From Siderastrea radians (taxonomy: Eukaryota > Cnidaria > Anthozoa > Scleractinia > Rhizangiidae), in NCBI GenBank assembly GCA_964017195.1, contig OZ024896.1, positions 2,167,987 through 2,231,986 on the forward strand: DNA of 64,000 nucleotides, in the 5' to 3' direction. Of the stretch, positions 60,236-64,000 are shown one piece after another; within the stretch, counting starts at the first letter, position 1, and every line of letters starts with the position of its first letter. Both the position numbers and the translations under genes were made by a program. Below the pieces are notes generated by a model. The model was given only the letters and a program-made list of their open reading frames with translations. It was not told the DNA's origin and made no database searches.

Positions 60236-63200
60236 TTGTGTCTGTGGCGCTGCATTGCAGTACACCGCGGTGCAAGACCAGATCGAAGCACAACAGCAGC
60301 CCGCTGTCTTGCTAAGAGTTTCTTCAAACTCAGAGCTGCTCCAAACGACAGCCCGAAAACATTGCTCGATGAACTTGATTGGGTTGAAAGACACCTGAAT
60401 CAGGGAGCAGCTTTCTCGAATTGGCTCGGTATCCGTGTCTATGAGCCTGTGTGCGTGGAGGGTGAAGTGGTATGGCACCTTAGACGAAACCCGCCAGCCA
60501 AGTTGACGAACATTCTGACAATCGGAATTTACGAGGGGCACGCGTTCGTCACCGAGGATATTTCGAAGCTTGCAAGAACGTACCCATGTGTTCATTGCCG
60601 TGCAAGATTCACTCAAGCTTGCAGCCTTCAACGGCATACCGAAAGGTGCGCCCAAGGGAAGACGGTGATCGAATGCCCGGCCGAAAGAGTCGAAGCACCG
60701 CAGACAGCTTTCGAGAAGGCCTTCTTTCCAAAACATACAGCTTCTCCAGAATCTCTTCGCTGGCTCGAACAAGAAGCGGCGCGGCGGAAAATTCACATTC
60801 ACCACGCGGCATGCGGGCACGGCGGCGAGCGGTTTATTGAGCGCGCCCCTGTGGACGGATACGACCCGAAAACAAGGGCTGTATTTCAATACCACGGCTG
60901 TCACTGGCACGGATGCCGAAAATGTTACCCGAACGATCGTGATAAAATCATTACCCACAATGACCAAACACGAGAAGACCGGTTCAAAGCAACTGTAAAA
61001 CGCACAAAAGCGCTCCGAGCTGCTGGCTACCACGTAATCGAGGCATGGGCGTGTGAAGTAGGGGAAATAGATGTGGAGCTGCCACGGCCTCAAACGCAAA
61101 GCTTCCCACACGCGATCTTGTACGATTTTGAAGCGTATGGGGATAAGAATCAGCGGAAGGAGCCGACAGCCACGCTCACGATCGAGAACGCGCACGTGCC
61201 AATCTCGGTGAGCACCGGGGGCACCCTTGCTCGCTAGCCCACACACATCTGTGAAGAAAACCCAGCGGAGACGGTCCGCAACTTTATGGAAGAACTGGAG
61301 CGGCGAGGGGAAAATATTCGGACCAAAGTACGAGCAGCGTTCATGCCTGATGACGTGAAGATGCTTCCAAAAGCGCAGCGCATCAAAATCGAAGAATGGT
61401 GAGTGACCAAGTGCCAGTTCTCGGGTTCGACTCCGGGCGATACGATCTGAACCTGATCAGAGAACATTTCGCAGAGCGCCTATCTGACACAACCGGCAAA
61501 GCCAGAGTGGCGAAAAACGGAAACAAGATCATGTTCCTGCTCACTCAGAAATTCCGCTTCCTTGACATCATCAGCTACCTCGGCTCGGGAACCAGCTATG
61601 AAAAGTGGACGAAAGCTTATGAAAGCACAGCCGAGAAATCGTGGTTTTCATACGAGTGGTTTGATACCCCCGAAAAGCTCGACCACCCTGGGTTGCCGGA
61701 CTATTTAGCGTGGTACTCACGCCTGAAGGGCGGCTACGTGCTCACTCGGGATGAATGGGAGGGGTGTCAGCGTCTGTTCAAAGAAAAGGGGATGCGCACT
61801 TTCGCAGACTGGCTGCGCTATTACAACAACCTCGACGTGGCCCCCGGACTGGAAGCTTTGGAAAGAATGCGAGCCTTCTACACTGAGAAGGGGATCGACA
61901 TCCTGAAAGACGCGGTCAGCATTCCGGGGGTTAGCTTACATTACCTGCTCCGAGGGGCGGTTGAGCGGGGCTCGGAGCTTTACAGCCCCGGCAAAGAAGC
62001 ATACGAGATGTTGAAAGGGGCTGTTGTCGGGGGGGCCGAGCCTCGTGTTCACACGGTACCACGAAGTCGGGGTCACGAAGATTAGGTCTCATCGGATAGC
62101 GGAACCCAGTCTTTGCAAAAATGTCCTGGGTTACGACGCCATCGCCCTTTATCTAGACCATGCTCAGAGACATGCCTTGCGGGAAGGAAAGGGTCGTGCA
62201 CTACAACGACGAGTACCAAGCGGAGGCGGCTCCTGTACTAACGCACAGGCTCAAAGAAGGAAAATGGTTTGAAGTTGAGATAGAGATCCCAGAGCCCCTG
62301 CGGTCAAAATTTGAGGAGATGTGCCCGTTCTTCTACAACAAAAAGGTGCCTGTCGAAGCCGTGCCGCAGCAAATGCTTGACTACCTGAAGCGCACGGGGC
62401 GAAACCGTGGGGACGAAAAAAGTTAGAGGGAGCGCTTTCCGCCCAAAAGCTGCTGGTGTACCCCCCTCTGCTACGCTGGTATGTCGATCGTGGGGTGGTG
62501 ATCATGGCTGTCTATCGAACGATCGACTATACCCCGGTAAGGTCTTCGACTGGCTTGTGAAGCAGGTAACAGAGGCTCGCCGTACAGGAGACGTTGAAAA
62601 GAGCAAGGCGCTGCTTGCTGAGGTGTTCAAACTTCTGGGAAACAGCGGGTACGGGAACCTCATCGAAGCTTTGGAGCGGCAAACGAACGTGATCTACACC
62701 AAAGACGAGAAGGTCGTTGACAGAGCCTTGCGAAGCGCCTATTTCAGTGATCTAGACGAGGTCGGTCAAGCGTACGAGCTGGAAAACCGAAAGCCTCGGA
62801 TCACAATCAGACGGCCGTTCCAGATCGGAATCGCTGTCTACCAGCTCGCAAAGCTTCGAATGCTTGAATTTTATTATGACTTTCTTGACAGGCATTTTGA
62901 CAGAAGAGACTTCGAGCTGATCCAGATGGACACGGACAGCAACTACATGGCCATTTCTGCCGAGTGGCTTGAGGACATTGTTCGGCCGTAGCTGCAAACA
63001 GAATTTGAGGCAAAAAAGCAAGAGTGGTTAGCTTGGGACAAGTGGAGCGGCCGCACTCCTGGGCTCTTCAAGCTCGAATGCGAAGGTAGCAGGATGATTG
63101 CGCTCTGCTCGAAATGTCATTACATCGGGGAACTGGAGGGCGAAAAAAAGAAGTTCAGCACGAAGGGGATGTCAAAGAAACAGAACGAGATCACGTGGCA

Positions 63201-63366
63201 GCGTTTGAAGTCAGCGTTGGATGGCAGCAAGGACATGGCAACGAACATTGGTTTTCGTATGAACAACGGGAGGATGGTTACGTACGAGCAGCAGAAGCTG
63301 GGGCTGAGCGCTTATTACGACAAACGCTGGGTATTGGAAGACGGCATTCACACAGAGCCGATCTAG
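60236..63366 (+). pseudogene. Decayed family B DNA polymerase of a third, GC-rich Polinton-like element
   Basis: Fragments in several frames form one protein. 60236-61237 holds a C2H2 finger (CVHCRARFTQACSLQRH), an endonuclease-like YHGCHWHGCRKC cluster and an exonuclease I-like YDFEAYG. 61396-62085 has Exo II-like GFDSGRYDLN. 62024-62272 has an altered palm motif A (GYDAIALYL). 62160-62426 and 62407-62991 continue through KLLGNSGYG and QMDTDSNYM, the catalytic DTDS. 63094-63366 is the tail. In-frame TAG codons (61235-61237, 62989-62991) and at least three frameshifts disable it. GC content is far above that of Polintons 1 and 2, and the protein differs in layout, so this is another lineage. 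Confidence 0.8.
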
Positions 63367-63374
63367 TTTCATAG

Positions 63375-64000
63375 TTAGATTGCTGGCGGTAGCTGTGTAT
63401 CGGGAGGGACAACCAGCAGCTCTTCACGGACAAACCCGCGTTTTGGGCCGTCAAGCAAATAATAGATAACCGGTGCGTTCGGTTTTATCATAATCTTTTC
63501 AATCTCCGAAACTTTCAGAGACCAGATTGGGTCGGTAGCCCTTCGGCGGCCGCCTTCAAGTTCACCGGGTTGGTAGAGATAGCGAACACTTGAACCAGAG
63601 GGGAGCTTTTTTTCATTCACACCAACGGGTCTCAAATAAGGGGTCAAGGGATTTGCTGAAACAGTTTTCTTTTTGATGGCCTCAGCGGGTTTCTTACCGG
63701 TCTACCGTGCCACCCATTCACTCAATCTTTTGACGTCTGGGAGGCGTATTTCAACCCCATATTGGTGTCCCTGGCTGAACAGTCGTTCAGCCAGGGTGCG
63801 GTTGAATCTTTCAACGATAGCTTCATCACGGTTAATATCCACACGACCGCGTCTTACCTCGACATTATGTTTCGAAAGCAGCTGCTTCACAGCGCCCATA
63901 AAATCACGACCAGGATCTACCTGAAGCAGTTTTGGCCAACTCAAGGGACTCCGGCTATAAATCCGTTCCAGTGCAGCTGCGACTTCTCTGGCTTCTTTTG
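63375..64000 (-). pseudogene. Integrase of the third Polinton-like element (partial, nonsense mutated)
   Basis: Convergent with the polymerase remnant. It reads LLQVDPGRDFMGAVKQLLSK and DEAIVERFNRTLAERLF, the second Asp and the Glu of an integrase core. An in-frame TAG follows at about 63701-63703, and the same frame continues into a C-terminal SH3-like segment (RYLYQPGELEGGRRRATDPIW...FVREELLVVPP). The N terminus is beyond the window. The single nonsense codon suggests less decay than in the polymerase. Confidence 0.8.

Noticed and set aside
60146..61246. 366-residue minus-strand open frame
   Set aside because: It lies antisense to the polymerase remnant, whose motifs are clear on the plus strand; high GC makes long shadow frames.

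Overview
This is eukaryotic, almost certainly metazoan DNA, and a cnidarian (coral or sea-anemone type) fits best. It contains a multi-exon receptor tyrosine phosphatase gene with GT-AG introns, a tRNA-derived SINE, MITE-like repeats, and three copies of large Polinton/Maverick-type (adintovirus-like) virus elements. The host assignment is inference from the kinds of repeats and virus proteins; nothing here names a species.

Layout. 1-6832: non-coding DNA, a MITE-like inverted repeat and a decayed multi-copy gene (about 1917-4983). 6839-22755: Polinton 1, 15.9 kb, with a 6-bp target duplication (CTATGC) and terminal inverted repeats. 22762-27432: intergenic DNA. 27433-58592: a receptor-type tyrosine phosphatase (RPTP) gene on the minus strand, with 17 exons from the transmembrane segment to the stop codon; its two catalytic domains are D1 and D2. 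Polinton 2 (28741-49547, 20.8 kb, target duplication CGTCAC) sits inside the D2 signature exon. Polinton 2 is itself interrupted by a 4.4-kb giant palindrome (33067-37468) flanked by TTAA, and that palindrome carries a SINE in one arm. 60236-64000: a decayed, GC-rich polymerase/integrase pair from a third, different Polinton-like lineage, running off the window.

Polintons 1 and 2 are sister elements with the same plan. The left end has a VLTF3-like late transcription factor and a two-TM protein. A minus-strand block follows with fibre and packaging ATPase. A plus-strand virion block follows: PPxY protein, penton-like, basic peptide, major capsid protein, GG-rich minor virion protein, adenain-like protease, zinc-ribbon peptide, phospholipase A2 and integrase. 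The right end has BRO-N/VRR-NUC nuclease and protein-primed DNA polymerase B. Polinton 1 looks intact for all of these. Polinton 2 keeps the capsid and polymerase genes but has lost VLTF3, the two-TM protein, the ATPase and the PPxY protein to separate lesions. It still has two small genes that Polinton 1 has lost.

The most unusual signal is in the virion block. Protease, PLA2 and integrase each lack a credible own ATG and each lies in the -1 frame of the preceding ORF. At the zinc-ribbon/PLA2 junction both copies carry a canonical G_GGA_AAC slippery heptamer, a 6-nt spacer and a GC-rich stem-loop. At PLA2/integrase both carry A_AAA_AAC. This suggests retrovirus-style programmed -1 frameshifting in a dsDNA virus-like element. 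A second signal is two classes of start-site motif: ATCTAAAC...ATATAAATG on virion genes and TATATAGWATG-like on replication and regulatory genes. This implies a temporal programme that the encoded VLTF3 homologue could run.
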